Shown piece after piece: positions 5,661 through 6,066 of a stretch of DNA of 6,066 nucleotides. The translations under genes were made by a program, and so were the position numbers. The stretch spans positions 1-6,066 of the forward strand of contig DATAAF010000047.1 in assembly GCA_036260255.1 (NCBI GenBank), in the 5' to 3' direction. Position 1 is the first letter of the stretch. Each line of letters begins with the position of its first letter. This DNA comes from DASZJY01 sp036260255. GTDB taxonomy: Bacteria > Actinomycetota > Acidimicrobiia > Acidimicrobiales > AC-14. The notes below the pieces were generated by a model. That model did no database searches and was not told where the DNA came from. It saw only the letters and a list, made by a program, of their open reading frames with translations.

Positions 5661-6066
5661 ATGACGATGTTCCAATCGGGCCGGCAGAAGGCGGGGGCTC
5701 CAGGGAAGGACATGCCCACACCGTCTGTCTTCTCGCTCATCGTCGATGGGCAGGACATCGGGCCGTTCACTCAGCTGTCGGGAATCACCAGTGAAGTGGA
5801 GGCAATCGAGTACATGGAAAGCGGCGAGTCGGGGCCGACCTTCGGGAAGAGGCCGTCCCGAGCGAAGCCGGCAAGGGTCATCCTCAAGAGGAACTTCACG
5901 ACGCGGCGGGAGCTCTGGGCATGGCACGAGGCCGTGCGCGCCGGCAAGATCCCTGCAGCAGCCAAGGATTGCGAGCTCGCCCTCCGCGACGCCACCGGGC
6001 AGACGTTTGTCAGCTACCACCTGATGCACGCATGGCCGTCGAAGGTGGAGATCTCCGGCGTCAAGA
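5661..6066 (+). CDS. T4 gp19-like phage/contractile-injection tail-tube protein, 5' part (runs off right edge)
   Basis: The 135 residues present match the T4 gp19 family (PF06841; TIGR02241-type), whose members usually have about 145-170 residues, so only the end is missing. These proteins stack as hexameric rings forming the inner tube of contractile phage tails and extracellular contractile injection systems. Visible family features are a hydrophobic strand then a turn, FSLIVDGQDIGPFTQLSGI (24-42), the charged EVEAIEYMESGE (45-56), a Pro/Arg/Lys-rich link (62-71), VILKRNFTTRRELWAWHEAV (73-92), a strand LALRDATGQ (106-114), and HAWPSKVEISG (123-133). About 20 residues precede the usual start of the fold. 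There is no signal peptide or membrane segment, as expected for a cytoplasmically assembled tube. The gene is divergent from hisS. Of 135 codons I count 21 ending in A or T, clearly more than in neighbours, which hints at separate ancestry. Whether it is phage-derived, an injection system or solitary cannot be told from this window. Confidence 0.88.
   Translation, partial: MTMFQSGRQKAGAPGKDMPTPSVFSLIVDGQDIGPFTQLSGITSEVEAIEYMESGESGPTFGKRPSRAKPARVILKRNFTTRRELWAWHEAVRAGKIPAAAKDCELALRDATGQTFVSYHLMHAWPSKVEISGVK

Noticed and set aside
5532..6029. Extension of hisS upstream to 6029
   Set aside because: The added residues are unlike HisRS and lie antisense to the tail-tube gene; the family N-terminus starts at the GTG at 5531.
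1..6066. CRISPR array, tRNA/rRNA gene, insertion sequence or attachment site
   Set aside because: No regularly spaced repeats, tRNA-like cloverleaf, transposase-like protein or terminal inverted repeats were seen on either strand.

Overview
This window looks like chromosomal DNA from a high-GC actinobacterium. Codons end almost always in G or C, most genes start with GTG, and the order hisS - aspS - rarA - DUF948 gene - small membrane protein gene - alaS is the usual actinobacterial arrangement. The AlaRS N-terminus resembles, from memory, Acidimicrobiia sequences. That class assignment is an inference and is not proven by the window.

Layout. Positions 1-5531 are a compact minus-strand cluster, read right to left: hisS (histidyl-tRNA synthetase), aspS (aspartyl-tRNA synthetase), rarA (AAA+ replication-associated recombination ATPase), a 118-aa DUF948-like membrane-anchored protein, an 81-aa DUF6167-like single-pass membrane protein, and the 5' part of alaS (alanyl-tRNA synthetase, running off the left edge). 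The aspS/rarA and rarA/DUF948 junctions are 4-nt GTGA overlaps, and the later gaps are 5 and 32 nt, so this reads as one co-transcribed, partly translationally coupled operon. Three genes supply charged tRNA, one serves stalled replication forks, and the two small membrane proteins have no known function.

Positions 5532-5660 are a 129-nt divergent intergenic region. It holds two short inverted repeats, a candidate leaderless promoter for hisS, and a strong ribosome binding site for the plus-strand gene.

Positions 5661-6066 hold the 5' part of a plus-strand gene for a T4 gp19-like (PF06841 / TIGR02241-type) tail-tube protein. These build the inner tube of phage tails and extracellular contractile injection systems. 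Its codon use is visibly less GC-extreme than its neighbours', and it sits where the housekeeping cluster ends. It may be the first gene of a contractile injection or phage-tail-like cluster continuing beyond the right edge; this is the best lead to a larger system.

The two main oddities are this tail-tube gene beside the synthetase operon, and an AlaRS fragment whose normally near-invariant Thr-x-Arg-His in the motif 2 region reads Thr-Trp-Gly-His.
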